The notes under the pieces are model-generated. The model was given only the letters and a program-made list of their open reading frames with translations, did not search any database and was not told where the DNA came from. A program made the translations under genes and the position numbers. From Dioscorea cayenensis subsp. rotundata (Eukaryota > Streptophyta > Magnoliopsida > Dioscoreales > Dioscoreaceae), in contig NC_052486.1 in assembly GCF_009730915.1 (NCBI RefSeq), positions 20,613,589 to 20,677,588 of the forward strand: DNA of 64,000 bases, in the 5' to 3' direction. This document shows, piece after piece, positions 35,701 to 48,801 of this stretch. Position 1 is the stretch's first letter, and the number at the start of each line of letters is the position of its first letter.

Positions 35701-37405
35701 TTATTTTATTTTATTTATGCATGCTTCTCAATGCGCGTATGCATGCTTCTCATTTTATGAAGGTAATCTATTTTCGGCTGTTCACATTTGGAGGAGATCC
35801 GGACATTATTCCTTGTGGTGCATATCCTCCAGAACCAGATGATGATGCTATATCCTATACTTATTCTTCAGACTGGATGGGAAGCCATCATAATTCATCA
35901 AGCTTGCCACCAACAAAAAGATGTCCTTGTGAACGACATGCATACTATTACATACATTTCATTCGTTACTTTTTAATATTTATTCCTTTCAAGGTGCATG
36001 GTGGTCCTGGCCTTTAGGTACGTGAGCATGCCATTACATGCATCTCAGTTTATTATTATTATTATTATTATGTTTATTCACTTTCATGTGGTGGGACCCT
36101 TTTTGAAAAAAAGAAGAAGCTTGCATGTGACTAATATATATATATATATATATATATTTAATATAGGATTCGTGCATGAAAGTATATATACATATATATG
36201 AATAAGTTTTGTTCAACTGAAATCAAGTTTTATTCCATGTTGTTTAAGCCCACTGAAAACACTAGCAACATTGTCAACCTTTTTATTTATTTATATGTAT
36301 ATATATATATATATATCAAAATATTGTAGATATAGTGACTGGAAGCACTTTATCCCATTTCTCACCACCAGCATGTGCGCTACCAAACAGTAGAGGTATG
36401 GAAGATCAAGAACAGTCCCATTGTGACAATCATCTATAATGGCATGAAGCCTTGCATTGATTTCATCATCATTCCTTGGGTTTCAAAGTCCATCAGCCTC
36501 GTCGCCATGAGTATGCATGCTTCTCAAAATTTTACTTTTACTATTCTTTTTTTGGACACCATACAATATCCTTAGAAATAATGCAGTTTATATTACTTAA
36601 AAGCATGTTTGCTTAATCACAGAGCTCAAAAGCTTCAAGCCACCATTACCGCCACATTCTCAATTCTCCTAGACATGCATGAATAGTGGTGGGTCCCTTC
36701 ATATGCCATCGGATTCAATTATTCTCCTTGTGCTTTTTTTTTACCATATGACACATGCATGTTTCGATTCCATTTGTCTTACTGAAGACTGAGATTTTTC
36801 ATGCAAATAGATGATCCTGGTGCATTTCTCAAACCATTCTTCCGTCTCACCTGGCATTTTGTTTTTTAAACCTTGCCTCAGCCTCACAAAACATAATGGA
36901 CAACCTATCTAGGTCTCCAACTTTTCTTCTAAACTGCCATAGTTTCAACTTTGTTTTCGATCACCAAAAAGCCAACCCTCATCTTCCTCGAGCTTGCAGC
37001 TGGTAGCACCTCTTCTACATGTAGGAGAGGGTGGTGGAGTGGCTATTCTTGCTTGTTTCACCGCAACATTTTGTCTAGCTCTATCTCTTATAGTTTGCCC
37101 GCTCCTTTGTTCTTCATTCTCAGCAGTAGTGACAGAAGTCTGGGAATCAGTAACAGCAGAAACTATGATATTGCTTGGCGATCCTTCACATGTCTTGCTT
37201 AATGATTGAGGACTTCATTCAAGAAAACTCTCACAACCTCCATCACCTCTAGTTATATATAGATATAGGAGAGCAAAGTTATCCATGGGACTTTCACAAG
37301 GGCATCCTGCCTCTGCAACTTGATCTTCAAATCTTTTCAATTATGATCTGCAACATTTCTTAAACAAAGTAACATGGACTTGCATGCCTCTGTTTGCAAA
37401 CACTT
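35700..37405 (+). other. Region with coding-like fragments of unknown origin
   Basis: Three stretches look coding but cannot be named. One is 35770-35960 (with LEEIRTLFLVVHILQNQ in one frame, GGDPDIIPCGAYPPEPDDD in another). Another is 36385-36510 (VEVWKIKNSPIVTIIYNGMK). The third, at 36994-37206, ends in a stop after GDPSHVLLND and holds a hydrophobic segment (VAILACFTATFCLALSLIVC) that would span a membrane. An AG precedes the third at about 36997-37000. GCATGC words are frequent here. Together with the SLU7 fragment across the solo LTR they suggest a patchwork of gene pieces. Confidence 0.3.
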
Positions 37406-40400
37406 TGTTATAGCCAGCTCGTTACTGTAGCAATTTTAAAGCCCAACATTGTAGCAACGTGTACTGTAGGAACCTGAAATTTATTTTATTTTTCTTTTTA
37501 AAAGCTTCAGCCTTTCTCTTCCATTTCCCATTCATGCCCAGTTGGAAACCCTAGCCATTTTTTTCTCTTTTTCTTGCCTTTTGATGGTTAAAGGTAAGTA
37601 AGTTTTTATTTTCCTTAAGTTTCATCTTGTGTTCTTCATCATAACCTTAGAATAACCTTAGAATAACTTAGGCCTTGTGTTCTTCTTGTTTCCTCTCTTG
37701 TTTTCCTTGGATTAGTAGAAGTAGAGAGGATGAGAAGAGAAGATTCCAAGGTGAGTGGGCTAACCGAATTCCTTTTGATCTATTTCAATGTTTCATCATG
37801 TATTTGCTTGATTTGGTGTTGTTTAAATGTGATTGATTATATTGGAAATTTTGGTTTGCTTTTGATGGATTATCATATTAGGTTTACATGTGAGATTTTC
37901 GAGAATCTATTTGTTGTTTCTATTGAAGTTCAAGGCTTGTATATATGTTGACTCATTATTATCCTAATTGCCAACCCATTTTGTTTTGCATAGCCCACTT
38001 GATAATTGTGGTATGTTGTTGATGAGGAAAACTAATAACCTTTGGGGGGGAGGTTTATCATGATTGGTGCGAAAGGAGGTGTGTGAACCTTTTTCACTAG
38101 ATATGGTTGATTTGAGTTAAGGAATAATGCTCAATGAATGAGGTATGTAAATTGGTCGTATTCTTGACTTATGTGGGATTTATGGGGTGGAATTTGGGTG
38201 ATGCATACAAAGTGTTTGATATAATGCCTTTAAGGAAAATATGTAAGCCATGACCAATTGGTTATTAGATTATGATGATGTGAGTTTATGGATTGCTTGA
38301 GATAATGTTATATGTGAGAGTTTTATATTAATGTTAATGGCATGTGTATTTATGCTTATATGAGGTGTATGTGAAATTGTTAGAATAGATTGGTACATTG
38401 GTGAATAAAGACTTTATTTTTCCCTATATCTACATTTGAAGTGTAAAATAGTCTTAGATTTGTGAAGAGTATGTGCAAGTTTATTTATAGATGTAAATTT
38501 ACAAGTGTTTGAGTTTGTAGCCAAATGAATTTGACTATGTGAGGGACTTATACTTATGTAATTAGTATGTTTGGATATGGGAGAGATTGTATATGTTTTG
38601 ATGGGTTAGGAGTATTGAAGGAGATAGAGAGATGATTGCTCATAATAAAATGTAAGGCATGGATGGAAGCTTTATGTGAAGGAATGCAAAAGCACGAATG
38701 TTCAAGAATGAAAATAGTATATTGAGTTGCAATTGAATCTAGAGGAATGGAGTGGTAAGAATCTAGAATTGAAAAGATGGTAGTTTTGACTTAGTTTCAT
38801 TTCATCTTTGATATTGAAGGTAATCTTGATTTAATGTAAACTCAAATTGGGATAATTGCTTTACATAGCTTATTTTGGTTGATGTTGCATGGTGTTTCAA
38901 GGGTTGTTTTGATATTGGAAGGGAAAACTAGGTTTATAGACTTTGAATTGATAACTTACTTTAAAATGTCAATTTTGATAAGATGCATGGTTGATAACAT
39001 GAAAATGATGGGAAAAATCATGGGTGTGGATTGGATATGTAATTATAGTCATTGCAAATGTAATACTCTCAATATGTAATTGTTGAGTATGCTAGTGTAT
39101 GGAAATAAAAGAGAGACTTGATTAATGATACATGTATGGATGTGAGGAATTAAGGGCAACATTACTATAGCTATCACTGTAACACTGACTCATTTTCTTC
39201 AATTTTTATTCCGGAGTTAAATCTCGGTTTGGTATGAATTCAGTAATGTTAAGGTGATTTAATATAGAAGTTTATTAGAAAATGTTAAGTTGAAGCATGC
39301 TTATAATCCTTTGGTTTAATCTTTACAGGTTTGTGAGAATAATGATATGCTATTTTATTATAATTGGAGTCTGATAGAGGGGCTTGATGGTTTAACTTGA
39401 GTGGACTTATGTTGTTGAGAAAGGATGGAGCTACTCCCATTTACCACCTGGTTTTACTCATGTATTTTATCATGTCCCTTGAACCTACTTTCATATTATA
39501 TTATCATTGATCTTACCCTCAGTATTTTTATTTGATTCCTTATCTAGATTATTGCTATTATTAATTATTTGTCATCTTAGCATTTTATCTGGTTTTCTTC
39601 ACTAAATTGGGACTTTGAAATTTTGTATTTCTATTGGTGTGAGTACTTGGGCAAATTTGTGAATACTCTGTATTTCGACTAGGATGTTTTGTTTTGAATG
39701 ATTTATTGTATCATTTTGTTTGTTTTTATATAATTTATTCTGTTTATCTAGTTATTTGTTCCCGAAGTGAATCTTGGAATTTATTAGTATTTCTTAGTTT
39801 ATGTGAACTTGTGAATTTACAATTTCTGAACTTGAACTCTGTGTTTTTGGTGTATGATTATTTATTTATTTTGTTCTTGCATTCATTATTTGGTATTTTC
39901 TCTATCTGTATTCTGTATTTCTGTGGTTTTAGTACATTTTCCATTCTTGGCTTGCCCAGCTAGGAGGAGTAAGTCCTAGCCATGTGCACATGTTTTCTGT
40001 AGTAGCGCTACCCTCCGATTGCGGTCGAAGATCCGGCTTTGGCTGTTGATATTCTGTTCTGTTTTGACTTCATAGTCGATGATCCAGTCTCGTACTGTTG
40101 ATTTCTGTTATTAGTCAGGGAGATGTACATATCTGTATTCACGTATTCTCTATATTTTTGATTATTTATGTGTTTTGAGTATTTTTTGTATTTCCGTTCA
40201 ATTATTAGTCTGTCTGTATTTAGAGCATTTTCTGTTTTTTCGTTCCACTATTATTCTGCTATTTGCCATTCATTTATTTATTATTTTACCCACTTCTAAA
40301 AATCCTGTTGTAGTCTGATTGGAAAGTATTATGTTTTGGAAATGTTAAGATAACTAATTTCCGTATTTTGCTAGTATTTATGAGGTTTCCTCTTGTTTTC

Positions 40401-40750
40401 GCCCCACTCACTGAGTAACCGAGTTACTCAGCCTCTCTTCTTCTATCTTTTCAGGTACTCGACTTTTAGGTTGTCGTGCTTAAGACTTTGTTGTTCAACC
40501 AGTGCTAGGATGGATCCACTAGGGTTGTCGTTTTCTTGTAAATTTATTATTTACCTATATTTATACTTCGAATTCTTGTATATATAAGTCTGTGTTGTAT
40601 TTTTCTGTACCATTTTATATTGTTCCCTGTTCTACTTGTTATGGTTGACTCTGACCAAGTCAAATTTGAGGCCTTGCACCCAATGGGGCCCAGCCCCTTT
40701 GGATGAGACCGATCTGTCAACTGGCCCTGCTTTGGGGCTGGGGCGTGACA
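37406..40750. mobile_element. Solo LTR, 3.3 kb, with CACTT target duplication
   Basis: The sequence begins TGTTATAGCC and ends GGGGCGTGACA (TG...CA). CACTT lies directly before (37401-37405) and after (40751-40755), a perfect 5-bp duplication. No gag or pol reading frame is present and the interior is T-rich in the way of long plant Ty3-type LTRs. The flanks join into continuous sequence when the element is removed, consistent with unequal recombination of a full element down to one LTR. The lineage is not determined. Confidence 0.75.
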
Positions 40751-40881
40751 CACTTCAAGTCTGGTTTCTCCACATCTTTATATAAAGTGTTCATACAACC
40801 CTAGAGAAGAGTGTTCATCTAGGAGTTTCACTATCTCCCATGCAATGCAATGCAATGCACGCATGCAATGCAAACGAACAG

Positions 40882-41145
40882 CATCATGGTTGACCTTCTT
40901 TATTCTATATGCCTCCATATCCTCCGCGGTTATCTCATCATTCTACTTGACATTGTATTTTTTTCGTTTTCGTTCATCTCTTTCTTCTTTCTTTCATCCT
41001 CCTTCTTCAGAGCTTCTGCAAGACGTTTTTGGTCAAGAATCAAATCTTCAGGAACATCAGTACCCCAAGTGAGAAGGTTCTTTTCTTCATTTTGTTCAGG
41101 TTCCTCTTCTGAAGCTTTCTTGTGCACCATGTTCACTTTCAAGTC
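40882..41145 (-). pseudogene. Fragment of pre-mRNA splicing factor SLU7 (C-terminal part)
   Basis: On the minus strand the frame reads LKVNMVHKKASEEEPEQNEE, then NLLTWGTDVPEDL and LAEALKKEDERKKK, typical of plant SLU7. After a one-base shift it continues DERKRKKYNVK, a TAG where Trp or Tyr is expected, then NDEITAEDMEAYRIKK. SLU7 is a second-step splicing factor; its zinc knuckle and N-terminal half are absent. The frame extends upstream to 41370 into unrelated sequence, so a longer ORF there is not a gene. It lies a short distance beyond the solo LTR. Confidence 0.8.
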
Positions 41146-41928
41146 ATCATCATCTTCATCTTTTTCGTCTTCGACCTTCTCTTTCTCTTCGTACGGTATA
41201 AAAGAAGTGGCAGCAATGATGGTAAGCGACGACGGCAGCGGACAACAACGGTCACCAACAGCAACAAACAAAGGCAGAGGTAACGGTGACAACAACATTA
41301 GCGAGTAGCTTCGGCAGTGAGTAGCAACAGCAACGGCATCCGGCATGATTGGCGGCATTATCTCAGCCACTCAACCATGACGGCGATTCTTTTTATATAG
41401 ATTCATGTAGATATATGGGGAAGAGAGAAAAAAACCTTGCTGGTTCTTCTTCACCAATCCTTTCTCTCTTCTGAATTTCTTTACTCACTAAAAAAACTCT
41501 TTTCAAATTCCCACCTCTTTATCTTCGTCGGTCGCCTCCTTTTAAAAGATTTTTTTTATCCTTATCCTCAATCCCAACCCCCTCTCGTAGAATCCCAACC
41601 CATAACCTCTTTCGCGGAATAAGTGAAGAGAAAGAAGATAAAATTAAATTTAAAATTTAAAATTTAAATTTTTTTTAAAATTTAATTAATAAAATTTCAA
41701 GAGAGGATAAAATCAAAATTTAAAATTTTAATTAAAATTTTCAAAATTTAATTAAATTAATAAAATTCAATCTGCCTCGGGATATGTGTTTGGGAGCCCC
41801 AGGATTTGCATTTTCTCAGGTTGTCTCGAGATATGTTCTCAGGCTGTATGAAATTTAGCCTTGCCTCGGGATGCGTATTTGGGCTATCCTAAGATTTGAG
41901 ATTGCTTCAAGATATGTGTTCTCAAGGG

Positions 41929-42035
41929 CAATCTTGTAATTTGCATTTTGCCTCGAAATATGTTCTCAAGGGCAATTTTGTAATTTGCATTTTGTCTCGA
42001 AATATGTTCTCAATGGGCAGTTTTATAATTTGCAT
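41929..42035. repeat. 44-bp tandem repeat, about 2.5 copies
   Basis: Unit CTCAAGGGCAATYTTGTAAT continues as TTGCATTTTGYCTCGAAATA and TGTT. Copies start at about 41930, 41974 and 42018. Diverged relatives lie upstream from 41780. Confidence 0.8.
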
Positions 42036-42196
42036 GTTTTTTTATTTGCCTCAGGATTTGTATTTTAATCCAAGACAACTAAATAATTTATTTAAAGAGA
42101 ACACCCAAAATCAATTATGATTAGGACATTTAAATTTTAATTCTAACCATAATTTAAATTTTAATTAAATTAGGATTTGGATTCTATTAGGACATA

Positions 42197-42198
<2 letters not shown>

Positions 42199-42241
<43 letters not shown>
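42199..42241. repeat. (TTA)n microsatellite
   Basis: About 14 uninterrupted ATT units. Confidence 0.95.
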
Positions 42242-42242
<1 letters not shown>

Positions 42243-42497
42243 TTTATATATAAACACATATATTTTTAATATATTTTAAAGAAATTCTTTATGGAATTGC
42301 GCCTTCATAATATGATTGAAGAGTATGTTATTACTTCACCGACCACCGGAATCTAGCAAGTATGTTAAAATTCATTTTATTTATCTTCTATGTGAACATT
42401 GTGAAGCAAGTTTGTGACTATTATGTTATTGTATAAATTTTGTATAATTTTTTTTACCAGCCACCTCCCACACACTTATGGTTTTTTTTTATTGTTA

Positions 42498-43006
42498 GGG
42501 CAACTTTAATCATTAGAATATCATAGAATTTGATATGCATACCACTTCATCAATCCATTAAACTCTTCCCATTAAATTATCTCCTATGATGGTTATATTA
42601 TAAAAATAAAAATTCACAATCAACCCATTACAGTATTCCCATACTATAATTATTTAATAAAATATTAAATATTATTAATAAAATAATTAAATAATATATT
42701 TAAAAAATTAATATTACAAAATAAATATTTTAAATAATTAAAATATATGAATAATATATTATTTTAAAAAAATAATTGATTTATGATGATAAAAACAAAA
42801 AAAAAAATTTAAAAAAATTGAATTTAAAAAATTTATTTAAAGTAACGGGTCCTATTAGTTTTAAATTTAAAAAACTAAAAAAAAGATAGGACCCACCCAT
42901 TGAGCATGTAGTCACCAAATGTTCAATGGGTATTAAACCCTCCTTAGAGAAGGTTTAATGCTCATCCACTCAATGAACTCCCATTGAGTTGTCATTATAG
43001 TTACTC
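42498..43006. mobile_element. Tourist-like (PIF/Harbinger) MITE, 509 bp
   Basis: The left end GGGCAACTTTAATCATTA and the reverse complement of the right end GAGTAACTATAATGACAA match at most positions. TTA flanks both sides (42495-42497, 43007-43009). The interior is AT-rich. CATTGAG words near the right end recur at about 34370-34480. Confidence 0.6.
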
Positions 43007-43009
43007 TTA

Positions 43010-44317
43010 GCTCTCAACATTTATCGAAAGAGAGAAAGTCATAAACCCCAATTTTTGGTATGAGAGTCAAGTGTAATTTTTATATTAAAACTGATAAACA
43101 CATTCTCAAAATAATAAGAATTATTACTTTTCTTTAACTAAAAGATAACTCCGTGAAGGACATAAGATTGTTACAAGTCAGAAATGGGTGTTGATGTTGT
43201 AAAAATCCAAATACCAAAAAAAATAATAATAATAATAAATAAAAACAGTTTTAATAAAAGACATTTATCTAGTGGTATTAGCTCTACTGTTGAAAAATTA
43301 ATTTTAAATGAAATTTGAAAGATTGATTTATGTTTGTAAGAATAGGTGTTTTGAAAATTGAAAAGACTTTGGCTTTAAGAATTTCAACAGTTTCGGAATT
43401 TGAAAAGTTTTTAAACTTTATAGAATTTAAAAAGTTTCAAACTTTTGGAATTCTAGAATTAAGTTAGAATTTGAAGAATTCTTCAACTTCATAGAATTTA
43501 AAATGACTTAAACAGACCTTTTGAATTCTAGAATTAAGTTTGGAATTTTAAGGGTTAGTCTCTATATAAAGGGTTTCAATCTTTAATTTTAAATATGCAA
43601 AAAAATACAAAAACATACAATACAATAAAATGATAATTCTAGTGGAAAAAGACACACTCCACTTCCTTCAGCTCACATAATTTAGTTCGCTGGAGTTGTA
43701 AAGTGGTGTTACCTTGCAACTGAAGACCGTTATATCCCAAGCATCAGAGGGTGACGAATCTGCTTTAAGGAAACTGTGTGATACATAGGCTCCTGTTTTG
43801 TCTCTCCCCGTCTTTAAATTAGGTCCTTTCACTTTTAATATAAAGTTTTATTTTACTTGCTATTTTTCTATTTACCAATATCCCACATTGCAAGGATTGT
43901 TCATATCCAACACCTACTGCAAAAAAATGTCATATGAGGATATTCATTTAATATATTAATGTTAAAAAAAAAAGTTCCGATGGAGTTGTAGCCCAATCCT
44001 CACATTTGTCAATGCACTCCTATAGTATCAATCTCAAACACACAAGAATCATGTGAATGAGTGTGACGTGATCATCAATGGAGCATTTTTAATAATTATC
44101 AAGTTTTGTACCAATAATTTTGGACTTGATGATCATTAACTCAATATGTATGGAAATATTAATTGGTTTCATATACATCAAAGATATGAATAACAGGTCA
44201 CAAGACAAAAGAAGATATCGAAAGAGTAAAAACAAGACTTGTAAAACCAGTCTTTTAGGATTTACACTCGTTACTTTGTCAATTGATGTGACCATCCTTA
44301 TACTGATATTTATGTTG

Positions 44318-44375
<58 letters not shown>

Positions 44376-45457
44376 GTAGTTAAAACTCATTGTCTCCATG
44401 GGGCCTAGATCCTGCTCATGTGCAGAAGGTGAAAGATGCAGATTGAGGCAAGCTTTGTTGATTTTGGAGCATTGAAAAAAAATTGTATAATTCTCGCAAA
44501 TATGGTGTACAAGGTAAAGTAAAACAAAATTTACATATAAAATTTTCATTGAGCAATAAGACATTGGAGAATTTTTTTTTTTATTTTTTTATAAAATTAG
44601 ATAAATCGCATTCTATAAAAATAAAATATAATACAAACAACATAAAAGAAAGCAGCCATTAAAAAACATAATGACAAACAACAAAAAGTTGAAGAAGAAA
44701 TTAAAATAGAGTTGACAATAAAATAAAAAAAACATTATAGATCACCATGAATGAAAAGTATCCTTATAAAAATAGAAGAAACCTCTAAGAGGGAGAGGTA
44801 AAGTGGAAACGGATATGACATCTGTGTGTTATCAAAGTCTACTTCGCTCTATCAAATTACGCTCTAAGGCACTTGTTAGGCACGATCACCTTCTTCTCAA
44901 GTATTATCTAGAGGGAGTCGATGGAGAATCTAGTGTAGAGTTCATATTTCCATCTAGAAGAATTTTTTCAATTATGAAAAAGAGAATATGATATTATAAA
45001 TCTCACAACCCTACATAGAGGTTGATATGTGCTCTCCATAAAGTCAAGTTGGCACCCTTTAGTCCCACATCGGCTAATTGAAAGGGTATTCATGTGCATA
45101 TAAGAATGGGATCTTTTGGGATATGAATCCCACTATTATATGCATAACGATTTTCAATGTCGCCTTTTCTCTAGTTAACCCTTACATAGCATGAATGCAC
45201 ACAAGGATGGGATCCACATATTCATTTTAGTTAGGCCCACCCTTATATGCATATGGACACTTTCTCTCAAATAGCCAATATGGGATTAAATGGTTACATA
45301 TGTAAATGAATATATAAATTTGAAAGCTTTATCTTTAAAACGTTAACATGGGAGAAAAGACACATTTACAAAAATACGGAGATAGTATCTCTTTTTATTT
45401 CTATAAAATTAAGCATTTTAATTATTTAAAAATAATGTTTAAGGTCAAACTACTTTA
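43010..45457. other. Gene-free region with microsatellite
   Basis: Contains (ATT)n at 44322-44374 and a TAGTCCCACATCGG word at about 45060, a sequence often found in plant repeat termini. A 62-codon frame at 44803-44991 has no recognised motif. No gene called. Confidence 0.5.
44322..44374. repeat. (ATT)n microsatellite
   Basis: About 17 uninterrupted units. Confidence 0.95.
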
Positions 45458-47486
45458 GGGCTTGCTTGGCTGGGAGGGTTTGAAAGGGTTTTGGAGGGTT
45501 CATAAAGTAAGGGTTCTTTGAACCCATGCTTGGGGGAAGGGTTTAGAAGAGTTTGTAAGGGTTTTGGGGGTTGAAAACCTCCCATTTCACTCAATTCATC
45601 AACCCACCAAAATGGTGGGTTGGGGAAGGTTAAGTATTTTGATGATGATTTTGCCCTTATATGATTTTTGTAATTACCAACTTTGCCCTTTATATTAGGT
45701 TTGAGCCAATGTTAGCTTCCCATCACTCAGCTGCTTGTGCTTTCTCAGCCGCCAACCTGACCGTTCGCAGAGGTGATTTTCCCAGCCTTTTATCTATGCG
45801 ATTTGGTTTTTAATAGATTTCAAATTGCATGCTTGATGATGGTTGCTTGATGTTGATTTTCTTCATGCGGTTTGTATGTGTTTTGTTGTAATCGATGTTA
45901 TGATTTTGATGATTGTGGAGTGATTAGTTTGGTTCAACGAATTATAATTTTGATGTTTGTTTTGCTTTGAAACTGAATGGTTGGTTGTTTTCTTGAAGTG
46001 ATTTTATTTGAAGTTATATATCTTGTTCCAACAACCAAACTGCTAAGATCTCAAAATCTAGTATTTATAATCTTAACAATAAAGATTATGCCTAGAAATT
46101 CAATGAGAAGTCCTTTCTATGTATATGGCAGAGTTGTTTGGCATAATAAAAAGATAGAGGATGAATTCAATACATGAATAAATTGGCATAATAAAATTAG
46201 AATAGAACCTGTACATGTTTATCCAAATAAAATTCACCAAGATATTCTTTTATAAATAAATAGCAATCAGCAGCATATTATCAACCAAATTAGAATAGAA
46301 CCGGTTCATGATAGCAAGATTTAAGTTGTTGAACTAAATTGTTTTATAACAGTTTTATGATGTGATATTGGGTTACCATCTATAATTGTCCAATGTATAG
46401 GACTAGCTTCAAATAAATTCTCTCATTTTATTTTTACCAGCTTGGTCAGATTGATGTCATCATGCATAAAGAGTTTGCCAGCCAAAAATCAAGATCTGAT
46501 CGTGTTCCATTTAGCAGAATAATGTTCAAATATGTTACGGTAAATATTAAGTATCTTGATTAGTATGTTGTGTATGCTGACAAAATTAAAATAGAAGGTT
46601 AGTATTACTTGCCAACATGAAATGATCTTTGGTGTATTAATGTGAGATATAGTTACTAAAATCCTAATTTCATTCCTCCTATTTTTGTAGGGATTGGTGG
46701 ATGATTGTCACAAATGGTGGTTCAACATTGAATGATTTTGAAGAACATTTTGTATCTTGATCTATCTTGCCAAATCAACATTGACTTGACTTTATTTTGA
46801 TGAGCAATGTGATTTGATTTCATGCAAGAAAACAATGTGTTATGGTTTATTTAGATGTTGGAGCAACGTATATGTTGCTTAATTTGAGAACAATGTGTTA
46901 TGGTTTATTTAGATGTTGGAGTAATGTGTATGTTGCTTAATTTAAGAGCAATGTGTTATGGTTTATTTAGATGTTGAAGCAATGTGTCATGTAAGGAAAC
47001 AATGTTGTGATTTATTTCGATGAAAAATTTAGATTACAATGTTGGAGCAATGGTGCTTAATTTGAGGAAACTATGTGTATTATGCATGGTTTATTTTGTG
47101 GTTTTATGAAAATTGTTGTACTCATTTGTGTAGTTTTTTTGGTGCTACAGAAATTTTATTATGTATTTTGGTGCTACAGTAATTTTTATTACATTTGTCG
47201 ATTTTTTTAAAAAAATTTGATAAAATTTTATGTTGGAATAACAAAGACTCAAACCAAAAATTTTGATTAGTTGTGCATCCACAAAATTAAAAATAATCTA
47301 AATGCTTATGCTTTTAACAATATAAAGGTATTTTGGTAATAATAACACATAACCTCACTTTCTTTTACTTTCAAACCAAACACAAAATGATAACAACCTT
47401 ACTTTACTTTTCCTCTCCCCAAACAAAAGTATGTATTCAACCCTTCCTTTTCCTTTTCTTTCTTTCCTTTCCATCCAAGCACACCC
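45458..47486. mobile_element. PIF/Harbinger-like element, 2.0 kb, with GGGYDTGCTTGG ends
   Basis: The left end GGGCTTGCTTGGCTGG and the reverse complement of the right end GGGTGTGCTTGGATGG match at 13 of 16 positions. TTA precedes the left end (45455-45457) and TTT follows the right end, an imperfect 3-bp duplication. Inside, 46441-46540 and 46692-46736 look like two spliced exons: CAG before CTTGGTCAG, GTAAAT after TATGTTACG, then TAG before GGATTGGTGGATG. They encode LGQIDVIMHKEFASQKSRSD and DDCHKWWFN and end in TGA. No transposase was recognised. Confidence 0.5.
46845..47000. repeat. 58-bp tandem repeat
   Basis: Unit ATGTGTTATGGTTTATTTAG continues as ATGTTGGAGYAAYGTRTATG and TTGCTTAATT. 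About 2.5 copies lie inside the PIF/Harbinger-like element. Confidence 0.8.
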
Positions 47487-47489
47487 TTT

Positions 47490-48801
47490 TAGTGTTAGGA
47501 GTATTAGCCCCACTTTTACTGCATGAAAATTTTTATTATTCCCGGGTCGTGTGTGGTGTGCATGTTCCTAATTGTGTACTTTATAAAAAAAAATTATTAT
47601 TTGAATAAATTACTTACCAATCCATTCAACTATATATGACGGTGATAGATTTAAATTTTATCTTTAACTGATTTAAAATTTATCCGATTTAATATTTTGT
47701 TAATTTTTATAATTATAATTTTTTTGTTAGTTCACATCTAATTAACTGAGCATATTTTTTAATTTGTTGAGATCTTCAAAACATATTCGGATAGCATCAA
47801 ATAACAATAGCTGCAATCTCATTATTTAAATTAATCTAATATTATAAAACATTGAATATCATGAAAAATTGGGGAGACTTTTATCTTATCAGTTAAAAAC
47901 TTATTTTTTTTCTATTTCATAGTTTTTTTCCTTTAAAATTTGCCCCACCTCCTCCCTGAAGATCATTCTCTATCTGATCTAGTTAAATAATCCTTACCAT
48001 CTCTTTTTGGTTACCATTATGATGGAAAGAAACATTTTATTATATAATTTTACGTTTTTTTGTGTGATTTAGCAATATTATTAATATTTAATAAAAATAA
48101 AATGATAAAAAAATGACCTCACAATTTGAAAATACTCTGACCATTTTATACTTCACATAATTTTGAAACATTTCCTTAATCTTTAATTATTAATAATTGA
48201 AGGATAATTTGATTATTTTCTTTTATTTTTATTATTTTTATATTTTTTTTGAAAATAGCAGTTCGAGTTTTTATATACATATAATCATCTCCCATACTAA
48301 CAAATAATCCTCACCATCTCTTTTTGGTTACCATTATTATGTAAAAAAAACATTTATTATATAATTTTACGTATTTTTTTTTGATGATTTAACAATATTA
48401 TTAATATTCAATAAAAATAAAATGATAAAAAACATAACCTCACCATTTGAAACCACTCTGACCATTTTATACTTCACATAATTTCGAAACATTTCAGCAA
48501 TTTTAATTATTAATAATTGAAGGATAATTTGAGAATTTATTTTTTAATTTTTTTTATATTTCCAAAAATAGCAGTTCGAGTATTTATATACATATAATCA
48601 TCAAATTAAAAAAAGTTTATTCTTTTCCTAAAATAATAATAATACTAATACTAATAATAATAAAATTTTCTATTCATCATTTTCAAACCTTCTCAGTATA
48701 ATAATAATAATAATAATAATAATTTTTATTTATCATTTTCAAACCTTCTCCATTTACGGTCAATTCCTTTTGCCTTCAACTTCAGAGAGAGAGAGAGAGA
48801 G
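47490..48801. other. FKGP upstream region with a direct duplication of about 310 bp
   Basis: AT-rich sequence. Two direct copies of a unit of about 305 bp start at 47985 and 48302 with shared words AAATAATCC, CATCTCTTTTTGGTTACCAT, GACCATTTTATACTTCACAT and GCAGTTCGAG. A TAA-rich stretch at 48640-48722 follows. (GA)n at 48784-48801 directly precedes the FKGP start; GA repeats in plant 5' leaders can bind BPC-type factors, an inference here. Confidence 0.7.

Larger units (their letters stand above)
41150..42497. other. Gene-free region with a 44-bp tandem repeat and a TTA microsatellite
   Basis: 41150-41630 is a CT-rich flank. 41640-41770 is AT-rich. 41780-42060 contains repeats related to CTCRRGATATGT, and (TTA)n is at 42199-42241. 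No gene seen. Confidence 0.6.

Noticed and set aside
40930..41370. 146-codon minus-strand frame as a gene
   Set aside because: Only its C-terminal half is SLU7, and the true SLU7 frame leaves it by a frameshift; the front half is unrelated low-complexity sequence.
44803..44991. 62-codon frame with Arg/Leu-rich sequence
   Set aside because: No motif, no neighbours, AT-rich flank; not supported as a gene.
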